A stretch of 33,132 bases of DNA from Coprococcus sp. (GCA_016297495.1 JAEDGN010000027.1:1-33132); one strand, 5' to 3'; counted from the stretch's first letter, positions 1 through 8,542 are shown. A program made the numbers and translations. The notes: generated by a model not told the origin, from the letters alone.

Positions 1-537
1 CGGCATAGAATCAAAAAATCCTTCCGTCAGAGCCAGGTAGATTCTTGACAGCTGTCCCTGCTGTCTTTCCGTCTCCATATACCGGGCCGCATACTTATTC
101 CTTGCTATGAGAATCAGTCCGCTGGTATCCTTATCCAGCCTCCCTACAGGACACAAAAGCTGCCCGCCTTCTTCTTCCCTGTAATGCCACGCAAGATGAT
201 TCAGAAGACTGTCTTCAAAATGTCCATGACAGGGGTGTACGACCGTACCGGCTTCCTTGTCCACCAGAATCAGATCTTTATTCTCAAAAAGTATATTCAC
301 TTTCCCTTCAGAGGGCACGATCTGCTGACTGTCATCATATTCCATGGTAAAAATCAGACAATCGCCCCGGTGCACAACCGCTCTGGTAGTCACCCGCACA
401 CCATTCAGCCGGATACCGTTTTCTCTGAACTTGATGGAACGCAAAAATCCCCTGGACAGCCCCGCCACATTTCTCGCAAAAGCATTGACCGTCATTCCGT
501 CCTGTTCCTTTTCTATTTCAAAACAAAGCTGCCGCAT
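1..537 (-). CDS. RluA-family pseudouridine synthase, 3'-truncated by window edge
   Basis: The reverse strand is open from an ATG at 537 to the left edge (179 codons, no stop), so the C-terminal part lies outside the window. The family isomerises uridine to pseudouridine in rRNA or tRNA. Residues about 10-65 resemble an S4-like RNA-binding region (FLRSIKFRENGIRLNG), followed by the catalytic-domain start. The family motif GRLDKDTSGL is at 132-141, with D135 as the expected catalytic aspartate, and HPCHGH is at 101-106. An AGGAG sequence about 10 bases upstream of the ATG supports this start. It is divergent from the acyl-CoA dehydrogenase operon and is probably unrelated to it. Which uridine is modified cannot be told from the fragment. 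Confidence 0.88.
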   Translation of the reverse strand, partial: MRQLCFEIEKEQDGMTVNAFARNVAGLSRGFLRSIKFRENGIRLNGVRVTTRAVVHRGDCLIFTMEYDDSQQIVPSEGKVNILFENKDLILVDKEAGTVVHPCHGHFEDSLLNHLAWHYREEEGGQLLCPVGRLDKDTSGLILIARNKYAARYMETERQQGQLSRIYLALTEGFFDSMP

Positions 538-700
538 ATAATCTGCTCCTGTTGATCTTCATCCCGGTCCTGCAATACAGTTTCCTGCCGTTGCAGACAG
601 AAATCACCATCCATCACAGAACTCCTTCCATATTAACACAGCCCCGGCAAAAATTCACCGGATAAATACAAATTTATGTCATAAAAAGTTTGTGAAATAC

Positions 701-764
701 TTTACAAATCAATTTGCGTGTGCTATATTTAGTGTACAAAATATTAGTATACAATTATTAAATA
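701..764 (+). promoter_or_regulatory. Sigma-A promoter plus MarR-type box of the acd1-etfBA operon
   Basis: TTTACA (701-706) and TATATT (724-729) are separated by exactly 17 bases. A box TTAGTATACAATTATTAAAT (744-763) lies just past the predicted start of transcription. A second, weaker half-box (TTAGTGTACA) overlaps the region right after the -10. The box resembles those at five other promoters in this window, so repression by the MarR protein encoded at 8113-8535 is inferred. Confidence 0.72.
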
Positions 765-801
765 AAGCTAATTATTAAATGTATAACAGGAGGCTACAAA
801 A

Positions 802-1944
802 ATGGTTGAATTCAAGTTGACACAAGAACAGCAGCTTGCGAAGAAATTATTCCATGATTTTGCTGAAAATGAGATCCGCCCATTATCCCGTCAGATGGAT
901 GAAGAAGAAAAGTTTGATATGGAACTTTTAGACAAGATGAAGAAGTACGGCCTGATGGGTATTCCTTATTCCAGAGAATATGGCGGAGAAGGAGCCGACA
1001 CTCTGACCTATACCCTGGCCATGGAAGAAGTATCCAAAGTAGATGCCAGTGCAGGTATTACTATCTCCGTACATACTTCACTTTGCTGTTCCTGCATCAA
1101 TGATTATGCAACACCCGGACAAAAGGAACAATATCTGCGTCCCCTGGTCAATGGCAGCAAGATTGGATGCTTCGGCCTGACTGAGCCGGGTGCAGGTACA
1201 GATGCCGGCGGTGTCAAGACGACTGCAAGACGTGAGGGAGATAACTATATTTTAAACGGTCAGAAAGTATTCACCACCAATTCAGGCTTTGCAGACATTT
1301 TCGTAATCTTTGCTCTGACAGACAGAACACTTGGCACAAAGGGTATGTCCGCATTTATCGTTGAAAGAAATACACCGGGACTTTCCGTCAGCAAGGACAT
1401 TCCACGTATGGGTATCCGTGCCGCATCCAATGCAGAAGTTGCTCTTGTAGATGTTGTTGTGCCGGCTGCCAACCTTCTTGGCGGTGAAGGCAAAGGCTAT
1501 AAAATTGCCATGGGTGCTCTCGCCGGCGGCCGCATCGGTATCGGTGCCCAGTCCGTAGGTATTGCCCAGGGTGCTTTGAATGAAGCCATCAAATATGTCA
1601 AAGAACGCAAGCAGTTTGGTAAACCGATTGCATCCTTCCAGAACACTCAGTTCACCATTGCCTCTCTCCAGACAAAAATCGATGCAGCCCGCCTGATGGT
1701 ATGGAGAGCTGCAAAAGCCAAGGATGATCATGAAAATTACGCTCCACTGGCGGCCATGTGCAAGCTTTTTGCATCCGATGTTGCCGTAGAAGTAACCCGT
1801 TTCGCTGTACAGCTGCTGGGCGGCTATGGATATTCCCGTGAATATCCAGTTGAAAGAATGTACCGTGATGCCAAGATCACAGAAATTTACGAAGGTACAT
1901 CCGAAGCCATGAAAATGATCATCGGCGGCGGCTTATTAAGATAG
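802..1944 (+). CDS. Acyl-CoA dehydrogenase 1 (butyryl-CoA dehydrogenase type)
   Basis: This is a 380-residue FAD-dependent acyl-CoA dehydrogenase, the normal length of the short-chain (Bcd) branch. It interconverts acyl-CoA and trans-2-enoyl-CoA in the cytoplasm and exchanges electrons with an electron transfer flavoprotein. Visible signatures are GLTEPGAGTDAGG (family motif 1), the C-terminal QLLGGYGYSREYPVERMYRD region (motif 2), and IYEGTSE with E364 as the expected catalytic base. AGGAGG lies 9 bases before the ATG. It is the first gene of a three-gene operon with etfB and etfA, which is typical of Bcd/EtfAB complexes that reduce crotonyl-CoA while bifurcating electrons to ferredoxin. Acyl chain specificity cannot be read from the sequence. 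A 380-residue paralogue lies at 20986-22128. Confidence 0.95.
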   Translation: MVEFKLTQEQQLAKKLFHDFAENEIRPLSRQMDEEEKFDMELLDKMKKYGLMGIPYSREYGGEGADTLTYTLAMEEVSKVDASAGITISVHTSLCCSCINDYATPGQKEQYLRPLVNGSKIGCFGLTEPGAGTDAGGVKTTARREGDNYILNGQKVFTTNSGFADIFVIFALTDRTLGTKGMSAFIVERNTPGLSVSKDIPRMGIRAASNAEVALVDVVVPAANLLGGEGKGYKIAMGALAGGRIGIGAQSVGIAQGALNEAIKYVKERKQFGKPIASFQNTQFTIASLQTKIDAARLMVWRAAKAKDDHENYAPLAAMCKLFASDVAVEVTRFAVQLLGGYGYSREYPVERMYRDAKITEIYEGTSEAMKMIIGGGLLR

Positions 1945-1962
1945 AAATTGGAGGATATAGAT

Positions 1963-2760
1963 ATGAGAATCGTTGTTTGTGCAAAACAGGTACCTGATAC
2001 CACAGAAGTAAAATTAGATCCAAAAACCAATACATTAATTCGTGACGGCGTACCAAGCATTATTAATCCGGACGACAAAGCCGGTATTGAAGCCGCCCTT
2101 CAGTTAAAAGAACAATGTCCGGGCAGTACAGTAACTGTTGTTTCCATGGGACCTCCACAGGCTGATGTAGCATTGAGGGAAGCCCTTGCCATGGGATGCG
2201 ACGATGCCATCCTGATCTCCGACCGCGCTTTCGGCGGTGCTGATACATGGGCAACATCCTCTACCATCGCAGCCGCACTTAAAAAACTGCCATACGATGT
2301 AATCATTACCGGACGTCAGGCCATCGACGGTGATACAGCCCAGGTGGGCCCTCAGATTGCCGAACACCTTGGTATTCCTCAGGTCAGCTATGTAGAAAAA
2401 CTGGATGTCCGGTCAGAAGATACATTGATCGTTCATCGTCAATTTGAAGACCGTCATCAGGTTCTTGAAGTGAAAACGCCTTGTCTTCTGACAGCCCTTT
2501 CTGAACTGGCTAATCCACGCTACATGACTGTTCACGGTGTTATGGACGCCTACCGTGCAAAAGAACTGAAGATATGGGGTCTTGAAGACATAAAAGACAC
2601 TGTTGACACTGCCAATATCGGCCTGAAGGGTTCCCCTACAAGGGTTAAAAAGTCATTTACCAAGCAGGCAAAGGGTGCCGGTACTCTGGTCAAAGACCTG
2701 TCCGAAGACGAGGCAGTTGCTTTTATCATTGAAAAATTACAGGAAGAACATATTATCTAG
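1963..2760 (+). CDS. etfB: Electron transfer flavoprotein beta subunit 1
   Basis: A 265-residue EtfB. The start is placed at the ATG at 1963, because GGAGG sits 8 bases upstream and the N-terminus MRIVVCAKQVPDTTEV matches the family. An in-frame TTG at 1948 precedes the ribosome binding site and is rejected. Residues 119-130 read QAIDGDTAQVGP, the nucleotide-binding loop form known from Bcd-linked, electron-bifurcating Etfs, where this subunit holds FAD rather than AMP. With etfA and acyl-CoA dehydrogenase 1 it should form the complex that couples NADH oxidation to enoyl-CoA and ferredoxin reduction. The bifurcating role is inferred from this motif and the gene order. Confidence 0.95.
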   Translation: MRIVVCAKQVPDTTEVKLDPKTNTLIRDGVPSIINPDDKAGIEAALQLKEQCPGSTVTVVSMGPPQADVALREALAMGCDDAILISDRAFGGADTWATSSTIAAALKKLPYDVIITGRQAIDGDTAQVGPQIAEHLGIPQVSYVEKLDVRSEDTLIVHRQFEDRHQVLEVKTPCLLTALSELANPRYMTVHGVMDAYRAKELKIWGLEDIKDTVDTANIGLKGSPTRVKKSFTKQAKGAGTLVKDLSEDEAVAFIIEKLQEEHII

Positions 2761-2774
2761 GGGAGGATCATCAG

Positions 2775-3764
2775 ATGAGTAAAGATATTTTTGTATTCGC
2801 CGAACAGAGAGACGGCGAACTTCAGAAGGTTGGTATTGAATTAATCGGCGAAGCAGCCAAACTGGCCGCTGCCCTGGATCAGAAGGTTGCAGCTGTTCTC
2901 CTGGGATATAACATTACAGATAAAGCTCAAGAACTCATTACCCGCGGGGCAGATTACGTTATCGTTGTGGATGATGCCATGCTTGATGACTACGTGACAG
3001 AGCCATATGCCAAAGCCATGACAGCCATCATCAAGGAAAAAGATCCTGAAATCGTATTATATGGTGCTTCTTCCATCGGACGCGATCTGGCACCTCGTGT
3101 ATCCGCCCGTGTCCACACCGGTCTTACAGCAGACTGTACAGCACTGGCTATCGATGAAGAAACAAAGCTTCTGATGATGACACGACCTGCTTTCGGCGGC
3201 AACATCATGGCTACCATCGTCTGTGAAAACCATCGTCCTCAGATGGCAACTGTCCGTCCGGGAGTTATGAAAGCCCTTGATGCAGACTCTGCAAGAACCG
3301 GTGACATCGAACCGTTCACAGTGACATTCTCAGACGCCGACATGAATGTCAAAGTCCTGGAAACCGTTAAAACAGACCATAAAACAGTGGATATCACAGA
3401 AGCGAAGATTCTTGTATCAGGAGGTCGTGGTGTCGGCAGTGCCGATAACTTCCAGCTTCTTAAAGAACTGGCAGCTACACTCGGCGGTGAAGTCTCTGCA
3501 TCCAGAGCCTGCGTTGATTCCGGATGGATCAGCAGCGACCGTCAGGTAGGTCAGACCGGTAAAACCGTAAGACCTGATCTGTATCTTGCCTGCGGTATCT
3601 CCGGTGCGATTCAGCATGCTGCCGGTATGGAGAATTCTGATTATATCATTGCCATCAACAAAGATGAAGGTGCTCCGATCTTTGGTATTGCAGATCTGGG
3701 TATCGTTGGAGATCTCAACAAGATCCTTCCAAAACTCAATACAGCAATTAAAAATTTAATATAG
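2775..3764 (+). CDS. etfA: Electron transfer flavoprotein alpha subunit 1
   Basis: A 329-residue EtfA. The N-terminal part (MSKDIFVFAEQRDGELQKV) is the Etf alpha/beta fold. The C-terminal FAD domain is clear: VSGGRGVGS at 214-222, then SGWISSDRQVGQTGKTV, LACGISGAIQH and NKDEGAPIFGIADLGIVGD. It supplies the mobile flavin domain that shuttles electrons between EtfB and acyl-CoA dehydrogenase. GGGGAGG precedes the ATG, 14 bases after the etfB stop, so the two are cotranscribed and probably translated at matched levels. It is the last gene of the operon and is followed by a hairpin at 3796-3833. Confidence 0.95.
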   Translation: MSKDIFVFAEQRDGELQKVGIELIGEAAKLAAALDQKVAAVLLGYNITDKAQELITRGADYVIVVDDAMLDDYVTEPYAKAMTAIIKEKDPEIVLYGASSIGRDLAPRVSARVHTGLTADCTALAIDEETKLLMMTRPAFGGNIMATIVCENHRPQMATVRPGVMKALDADSARTGDIEPFTVTFSDADMNVKVLETVKTDHKTVDITEAKILVSGGRGVGSADNFQLLKELAATLGGEVSASRACVDSGWISSDRQVGQTGKTVRPDLYLACGISGAIQHAAGMENSDYIIAINKDEGAPIFGIADLGIVGDLNKILPKLNTAIKNLI

Positions 3765-3795
3765 GCCACTCTTTTTTTCTTCTTTTTATATACAT

Positions 3796-3840
3796 AAGGC
3801 CGATGGGAACAAAATCTGTTTTCCATCGGCCTTTGGCTTA
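3796..3840 (+). terminator. Hairpin terminator between etfA1 and the Lon-like ATPase gene
   Basis: Perfect 11-bp arms AAGGCCGATGG (3796-3806) and CCATCGGCCTT (3823-3833) enclose a 16-base loop and are followed by a short T-rich stretch. It lies between the convergent etfA1 and ATPase genes and could serve both. The T-run is weak on each side. Confidence 0.65.
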
Positions 3841-3863
3841 TTATTAAATACGTACTAACCTGC

Positions 3864-5348
3864 TTAAGCAAAAAGATTCTGTACCATTTCCGCATCAAAT
3901 ACTACTTCGGTTACATGGTTGACCTCTATCTGATAAAGGGCATTGGCAGCCAGATGTTCTGCCGCCTGCTCCAGATCACGAATACCCGTTGTATCTGCAA
4001 AAGTTTCTATAACGGCATCAAGTGCCGCCTCCGTAACAACGCATTCGTTCTCATGAAGCCCCATACGTCCCAGAACCTTTGGCAAAGCATACCGAGCAAA
4101 AATAATCTTCTTCTCTTCTGCGGTGTAATCCGGAATCTCAATAACAGCAAAACGGGACATCAGCGGTGCACTGATCTGATTCTTGTCATTGGCTGTAGCA
4201 ATAGGATAAACTCCCACCGTCGGAACCATACATTCGATATAATTATCGGTAAAACCAAGATTGTCTAAGAGCGTCAGAAGTACGTCCGCCGGATTACCAT
4301 TGCCCTTTCCTGCCGCAGCTTTGTCCAGCTCATTGATGATAAAGACAAGATTCGACTCACCCGCCATTGAAAATGCTTCCATAATAATGCCCGGCTTGGC
4401 ATTGGCATAAATACGTGAACTGCCTGTCAGCTGCTCAGGATCATTAATGGAACTCATATCCAATGTTGTCCACGGAAGCTTTAGAATACGGGCAACAGCA
4501 TAGGCAATCTGTGATTTTCCGGTTCCTGCAGGCCCCACTAACAAAAGGCCATATGCCGGTAGTGTATGTGTCCGATTGATCTGTATAATCGTCTCAATGA
4601 TCCTCTGCTTCACCCGCTCCATACCATAGAGCTCTTCATCCAGTATACGGCGTGCCTCCTTTGGATCAATGGATTCAAAATAATTATGTTTCCACTGAAT
4701 ATTCATCATAATAGAAAGGGCTCGCTGCGCATGACGCCTCTCCTCAGGCGTAACTTCATTGGATCTGGCAACAGCAAGATTTCTTCGTGCCCAGAGGCGG
4801 ATATTGTCCGGCAGCGTTCTGCCGGCACAGGTCATAAAATCAGTAATACTCTGCAGACTGGTAAGCTTCATACTGTCTCCCATTTCTTCCTGATCTTCAT
4901 CCTCCACTTCTTCCGTCGGGGCGCTGCTGGCCAGCAGTCTCTCGATCATGAACTGCAGAAAACCATCCTCAGCAGAAAGCTTGGTACCGCCTCCAAAAGC
5001 AATCTCCCGAATCTTATAGACAGCATACCCGTCCTCCCTGTTTTTGCCGGACAAACGTACATTGATATGATTCTCACCCAGCCAGCGCAGCAGACTGACA
5101 AACCGCGCATCCACCTTCAGAATATCCGCACTAAAAGATCCATCTTCCTCTTTAAACTCAAAGGCTGTCTTCTTGACCGGATTGATAAACATACCGCAGG
5201 AATGGTGCTTCCATTGTCTTTTATAATTGTCCAAAAGAAGAATCGGCTTCTCAGGAGATGGTTCCGACTCATTAGAACGAAATGTCGTATAGGTACATTC
5301 AGAAGCTTTTTTATTGTCAGATGTGTCGCTAAAATCAAATACAGGCAT
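3864..5348 (-). CDS. Lon-like AAA+ ATPase without protease domain
   Basis: A 494-residue protein; AAGGAG precedes the ATG at 5348. Residues about 1-240 are not recognised and include an acidic linker (EEVEDEDQEE, about 146-155). From about 235 on it follows the Lon ATPase domain: ELYGMERVKQRI (Lon has a similar HYGLxxVKxRI), Walker A GPAGTGKS at 272-279, sensor 1 ATAND with N387, arginine finger SRF at R399, and sensor 2 GIRDLEQ at R457. The chain ends right after the small AAA lid, so the Ser-Lys proteolytic domain of Lon is absent. Walker B reads VFIINE instead of the usual DE, so the magnesium-coordinating Asp is Asn. It lies inside CoA-redox module 1 but has its own promoter. A remodelling or moxR/RavA-like chaperone role is a guess. 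Confidence 0.8.
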   Translation of the reverse strand: MPVFDFSDTSDNKKASECTYTTFRSNESEPSPEKPILLLDNYKRQWKHHSCGMFINPVKKTAFEFKEEDGSFSADILKVDARFVSLLRWLGENHINVRLSGKNREDGYAVYKIREIAFGGGTKLSAEDGFLQFMIERLLASSAPTEEVEDEDQEEMGDSMKLTSLQSITDFMTCAGRTLPDNIRLWARRNLAVARSNEVTPEERRHAQRALSIMMNIQWKHNYFESIDPKEARRILDEELYGMERVKQRIIETIIQINRTHTLPAYGLLLVGPAGTGKSQIAYAVARILKLPWTTLDMSSINDPEQLTGSSRIYANAKPGIIMEAFSMAGESNLVFIINELDKAAAGKGNGNPADVLLTLLDNLGFTDNYIECMVPTVGVYPIATANDKNQISAPLMSRFAVIEIPDYTAEEKKIIFARYALPKVLGRMGLHENECVVTEAALDAVIETFADTTGIRDLEQAAEHLAANALYQIEVNHVTEVVFDAEMVQNLFA

Positions 5349-5389
5349 ATCGGTACTCCTTTTGCATATTTTTAATATAAACTCTTATA

Positions 5390-5418
5390 ATTATACATAC
5401 TACCAGAAAAAACTGCAA
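5390..5418 (-). promoter_or_regulatory. Sigma-A promoter of the Lon-like ATPase gene
   Basis: On the reverse strand TTGCAG (5418-5413) and TATAAT (5395-5390) are 17 bases apart, about 40 bases before the ATG at 5348. No MarR-type box is seen here, which separates this gene from its CoA-metabolism neighbours. Confidence 0.7.
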
Positions 5419-5507
5419 GAAAAATACTGTCCATTCCTGCAAACAATTCATTATCTGCAGGCACCGGACAGCACCTTCATTCTATATTTTATTATGTCCT
5501 ATCTGAT

Positions 5508-6824
5508 TTATAATCCCATTGAAGCCAGTACAATAAATACGCCGCAGCAAATAAATGGAATAATAATCTGAGTTACAGCGATATCCCAGTAAGCTTCCTT
5601 GTGGGTCAGTTTACAGATACCAAGCAATGTGATCTGTGCACCCTGATGAGGCAGTGTATCCAATGTACCGGCTGCAATAGCTGCAATTCTGTGTACATAA
5701 GGAAGCGATACACCCATTTCAATATATGTACTCTTCAATGCATTGAAAGCAACACCCATACCTCCCGAAGCAGAACCGCAGGCACCTGCGCAGATAGCAA
5801 CAGTAATCATTACAAATACCAAAGGAGGCATCGACATACTCTTCAAAGCTTCCACCAGATCTGCAAATCCCTGCGTATTCTTAACAACACCGCCAAAGCC
5901 AACTACGATGGCTGTATTCAGAATAGCAACACCTGAATCTGCCGCACCTTTATTGAAAACAGTAATCCACTGGTTGATACCATTTATACGTCTGAACATA
6001 AGAAGTGTAGCCAGAACAACACCTGCAAAAACAGAGGTTTCTACAGGAAACGGATGCATAGGATTATTAAATAACACAAGAATCAAAATGATCGGCAGCA
6101 GAGCTGCAACAACGTTTGGCAGATCCCTTTTTTCATTTGGATCTGGAAGTTCGTCTTCGGATAATTGATATTTCAAAGAAGGATCATTGAAAACGATACC
6201 TTTCTTCGTAAAGCTTCTTGCCCTCATCTCCAGCCATACAAAAATAAGCAGGAACATGACAACGGTTGTAATTAAAGAAGGGATGAATGCAGCCGTTGAA
6301 GGTGTGCCAAGATTATCCATAGCTATAACATTCTGTATGGACGGAGACCCAGGACCACTCATCGACCAGGTCCAGCATCCGGCAGAAATAGCAGCAGGAA
6401 TCAGTCGTCTTGTCAGATTACCCTCCTTAAAAAGGTTCAGGGCAATTGGGTAAATAACAAAGAATACAACGAAACCGCTGACACCGCCAAATGTCAGAAT
6501 ACCGGTGATGCACATGATAATAGGTGCAACGAATTTGCCGTGGCAAAGACCGGCAATCGCCCGTGCGATAGATTCAGCCGCACCCGTGTACTGATAAACG
6601 GCACCAAATAAGGCACCTACGAAAAATGTCAGAAAGTAACTGGTAATATAATCTGATGCAGCCGGCATGAAAGCATTCTTCAAACTGTCGAGAATCGGCA
6701 GACCTGAACATACAATAACAAAAATCGTAACCAGCGGTGCCAGAATCAAAGCGCTCATCTGCTTGAAAGCCAGAATACCGAATAAAATAATGGCAATAAC
6801 TAATACTAAAATATGAATATTCAT
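5508..6824 (-). CDS. GntP-family carboxylate permease 1
   Basis: A 438-residue, very hydrophobic polytopic membrane protein. The start is the ATG at 6824 (MNIHILVLVIAIILFGILAF) because AGGAGAG lies just upstream; a longer in-frame reading has no ribosome binding site. Sequence blocks such as FGGVSGFVVFFVIYPIALNL, WTWSMSGPGSPSIQN, CAGACGSASGGMGVAFNAL and TLDTLPHQGAQITLLGICKL point to the GntP family of proton-coupled sugar-acid and hydroxy-carboxylate transporters, some of which take up 3-hydroxybutyrate. It lies 130 bases downstream of crotonase and is likely read from the same MarR-box promoter through an intervening hairpin. A close paralogue is at 26040-27350. The substrate is unknown; a short-chain hydroxy or unsaturated acid fits the neighbouring CoA enzymes. 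Confidence 0.88.
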   Translation of the reverse strand: MNIHILVLVIAIILFGILAFKQMSALILAPLVTIFVIVCSGLPILDSLKNAFMPAASDYITSYFLTFFVGALFGAVYQYTGAAESIARAIAGLCHGKFVAPIIMCITGILTFGGVSGFVVFFVIYPIALNLFKEGNLTRRLIPAAISAGCWTWSMSGPGSPSIQNVIAMDNLGTPSTAAFIPSLITTVVMFLLIFVWLEMRARSFTKKGIVFNDPSLKYQLSEDELPDPNEKRDLPNVVAALLPIILILVLFNNPMHPFPVETSVFAGVVLATLLMFRRINGINQWITVFNKGAADSGVAILNTAIVVGFGGVVKNTQGFADLVEALKSMSMPPLVFVMITVAICAGACGSASGGMGVAFNALKSTYIEMGVSLPYVHRIAAIAAGTLDTLPHQGAQITLLGICKLTHKEAYWDIAVTQIIIPFICCGVFIVLASMGL

Positions 6825-6867
6825 ACTCTCTCCTAAATAATAAACAACATATAAACGAGTAAACCAA

Positions 6868-6914
6868 CTGAAAATCCAGCCGGATTTTCCCATCCCTACC
6901 GGTTGGATTTTCAG
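6868..6914 (-). repeat. Intercistronic hairpin between crotonase and permease 1
   Basis: CTGAAAATCCAGCCGG (6868-6883) and CCGGTTGGATTTTCAG (6899-6914) form 16-base arms with one mismatch and a 15-base loop. No T-run follows on the reverse strand, so it is more likely a partial terminator or an mRNA-stabilising element setting the crotonase-to-permease ratio than a full stop. Confidence 0.6.
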
Positions 6915-6954
6915 CTATTCTGAATTTTTACTTATCTGATGCCAGTCTCGAATA

Positions 6955-7731
6955 TTAGAAATCTGTAAGATCAGCTTTACGCTTCTCAAGGAATGCAGTC
7001 ATACCTTCCTTTTTATCGTGTGTCGCAAAGGACAGACCAAACAGATCCGCTTCCAGAGTAAGACCACTTGAAAGATCTGTATCCATACCTGTATTGATAG
7101 CTTCTTTTGCAAGGGAGATTGCATAGCTGCCCTTGGACATGATCTTTGCAGCCATAGCCTTACATGTATCAAGCAGTTCAGCCTGTGGAACAACCTTGTT
7201 GGCCAGACCGATTCTGTAAGCTTCCTGGGCATCGATCTGATCACATGTAAAGATCAACTCTTTTGCACGACCCTTGCCAACCAGACGGGCCAGACGCTGT
7301 GTACCGCCAAATCCCGGAAGAATACCAAGACCTGTTTCCGGCTGGGCAAATCTTGCATTTTCAGCAGCAATACGGATATCACATGCCATAGAGATCTCAC
7401 AGCCACCGCCAAGTGCATAACCGTTAACTGCAGCAATTGTAACCTGAGGCATTGTTTCCAGTTTCAGAAAAGCTGCCTTGGCCAGCATACCCATCTTTCT
7501 TCCTTCTGCAGGTGTTGCATTCACCATTTCAGAAATATCAGCGCCGGCAACGAATGACTTTGTACCGGAACCTGTTAAAATAACAACTTTAATATCTTTA
7601 CGTTCTGCAATTTCACCAAAGCACTGGTCAAGTTCTGCCAGAGTCTCACTGTTCAGAGCGTTTAATGACTTTGGTCTGTTAATTGTTACAACTGCTACTT
7701 CGTTTTCAACTTCCATTAATAAATTGTTCAT
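6955..7731 (-). CDS. crt: Enoyl-CoA hydratase / crotonase
   Basis: A 258-residue crotonase-fold protein that adds water to or removes it from a 2-enoyl-CoA/3-hydroxyacyl-CoA pair. The start is the ATG at 7731: AGGAGG is directly followed by ATGGAT and then this ATG, giving it the right spacing, while the earlier ATG at 7737 abuts the ribosome binding site. Both oxyanion-hole segments are present (SFVAGADI about 59-66; NGYALGGG 103-110). Both catalytic glutamates of true hydratases are kept: E112 in GGGCE and E132 in AQPETG. Together with the CoA-transferase and the acyl-CoA dehydrogenases this gives hydroxyacyl-CoA to enoyl-CoA to acyl-CoA. It is divergent from marR and carries a MarR-type box. 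Confidence 0.93.
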   Translation of the reverse strand: MNNLLMEVENEVAVVTINRPKSLNALNSETLAELDQCFGEIAERKDIKVVILTGSGTKSFVAGADISEMVNATPAEGRKMGMLAKAAFLKLETMPQVTIAAVNGYALGGGCEISMACDIRIAAENARFAQPETGLGILPGFGGTQRLARLVGKGRAKELIFTCDQIDAQEAYRIGLANKVVPQAELLDTCKAMAAKIMSKGSYAISLAKEAINTGMDTDLSSGLTLEADLFGLSFATHDKKEGMTAFLEKRKADLTDF

Positions 7732-7793
7732 ATCCATCCTCCTAAAACATTCTGCGCTATATATTTTTGTGCTAGTAGTTTTTGTATTAATTA

Positions 7794-7850
7794 TTAGCAT
7801 ACAAATCATTTGCACACAATTAGTATATATCGCTAAATATATTTTGTCTA
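7794..7850 (-). promoter_or_regulatory. Sigma-A promoter plus MarR-type box of crotonase (within marR-crt intergenic region)
   Basis: On the reverse strand TAGACA (7850-7845) and TATACT (7827-7822) are 17 bases apart. The box TTAGCATACAAATCATTTGC, read on the forward strand from 7794, lies just downstream of the start of transcription, with a further TTAGTATA copy on the -10 itself. The whole gene-free stretch 7732-8112 holds the two divergent promoters (this one and the marR promoter at 8000) with one box each; nothing else is recognised in it. Confidence 0.7.
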
Positions 7851-7999
7851 CCATTTTTTCCTAAATTATGTTATAAAAATCACAGTCGTTTTTTGTGTAT
7901 TATTAACGAATTTAAGCATATTGCCCCTTTTTTTACTTTTTTCCTGCTAGTTGGCATCAATTTTGTTAGAAAATAAACACAGGTTTTTGGGAAAATATC

Positions 8000-8053
8000 T
8001 TGACAACTTTACAAAAGACCATTAACATATAGATAGTATGCAAATTATTTGCA
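8000..8053 (+). promoter_or_regulatory. Sigma-A promoter plus MarR-type box of marR (autoregulation)
   Basis: TTGACA (8000-8005) and TAACAT (8023-8028) are 17 bases apart. The box starting ATAGTATG at 8033 ends in TGCAAATTATTTGCA (8039-8053), a perfect palindrome around one central base and the most symmetric copy in the window. It covers the predicted transcription start, which is the usual layout of an autorepressed MarR gene. Confidence 0.7.
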
Positions 8054-8112
8054 ATAATAATATCAATAAAGCATTATCACGAAGAAGAAGAAGGAGTTAT
8101 TTTAGAAATTAT

Positions 8113-8535
8113 ATGGAACTGAATCAATGTATTAATTATCTGCTGACAACATCTCAGCACAAAGTTTTTCAGGAAATCAGCCGCCGTCTGGAACCATTTG
8201 ACGTTACACCCATTCAGTACGGCGTCATGCACTGCCTGTGGAAAGGCGAAAAAACAACCCCGAAGGAAATTGCTTCTGAACTGAAGCTTGAGAATTCAAC
8301 AATATCCGGTATTCTTGACCGTATGGAGAAAAAAGGACTGCTGAACCGTCATGTCAGCATCGAAGACAGACGTTTCATCGAAGTTGTTTTGACTGACAAA
8401 GGCAAAAGTCTGGAAGAGCCAATCCTTAAGGTTATTGACGATGCTAATCATGATATTCTGGCCTCCATCCCGGAGAAAGAACAGGAACTGCTGAAAAAAA
8501 ATCTCAGAATTCTGGCCGGACTGGAAGAAGCCTGA
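8113..8535 (+). CDS. MarR-family transcriptional regulator
   Basis: A 140-residue protein, the normal MarR length, starting MELNQCINYLLTTSQHK. The winged helix-turn-helix is clear: TPKEIASELKLENSTISGIL at about 54-73 for the helix-turn-helix, then DRMEKKGLLNRHVSIEDRRF and VVLTDKGKSLEE for the wing. The ATG at 8113 is chosen although AAGGAG is 16 bases away. The earlier in-frame ATG at 8038 falls inside the operator and within a few bases of the predicted transcription start, and has no ribosome binding site. MarR proteins usually repress and are released by a small ligand; here a CoA thioester or carboxylate of the pathway would be logical (inference). It probably controls the six promoters sharing its box. 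Confidence 0.92.
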   Translation: MELNQCINYLLTTSQHKVFQEISRRLEPFDVTPIQYGVMHCLWKGEKTTPKEIASELKLENSTISGILDRMEKKGLLNRHVSIEDRRFIEVVLTDKGKSLEEPILKVIDDANHDILASIPEKEQELLKKNLRILAGLEEA

Positions 8536-8542
8536 CTGGATT

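Noticed and set aside
1948..1962. TTG start for etfB1
   Set aside because: It lies ahead of or within the GGAGG ribosome binding site that serves the ATG at 1963, where the family N-terminus begins.
6930..6945. Sigma-54 promoter for permease 1
   Set aside because: CTGGCATCAGATAAGT on the reverse strand has the GG element, but the -12 element reads AAGT instead of TTGC, so the essential GC is missing.
8038..8112. N-terminal extension of the MarR reading frame from the ATG at 8038
   Set aside because: It overlaps the palindromic operator and begins at the predicted transcription start, has no ribosome binding site, and adds a basic stretch not typical of the family.
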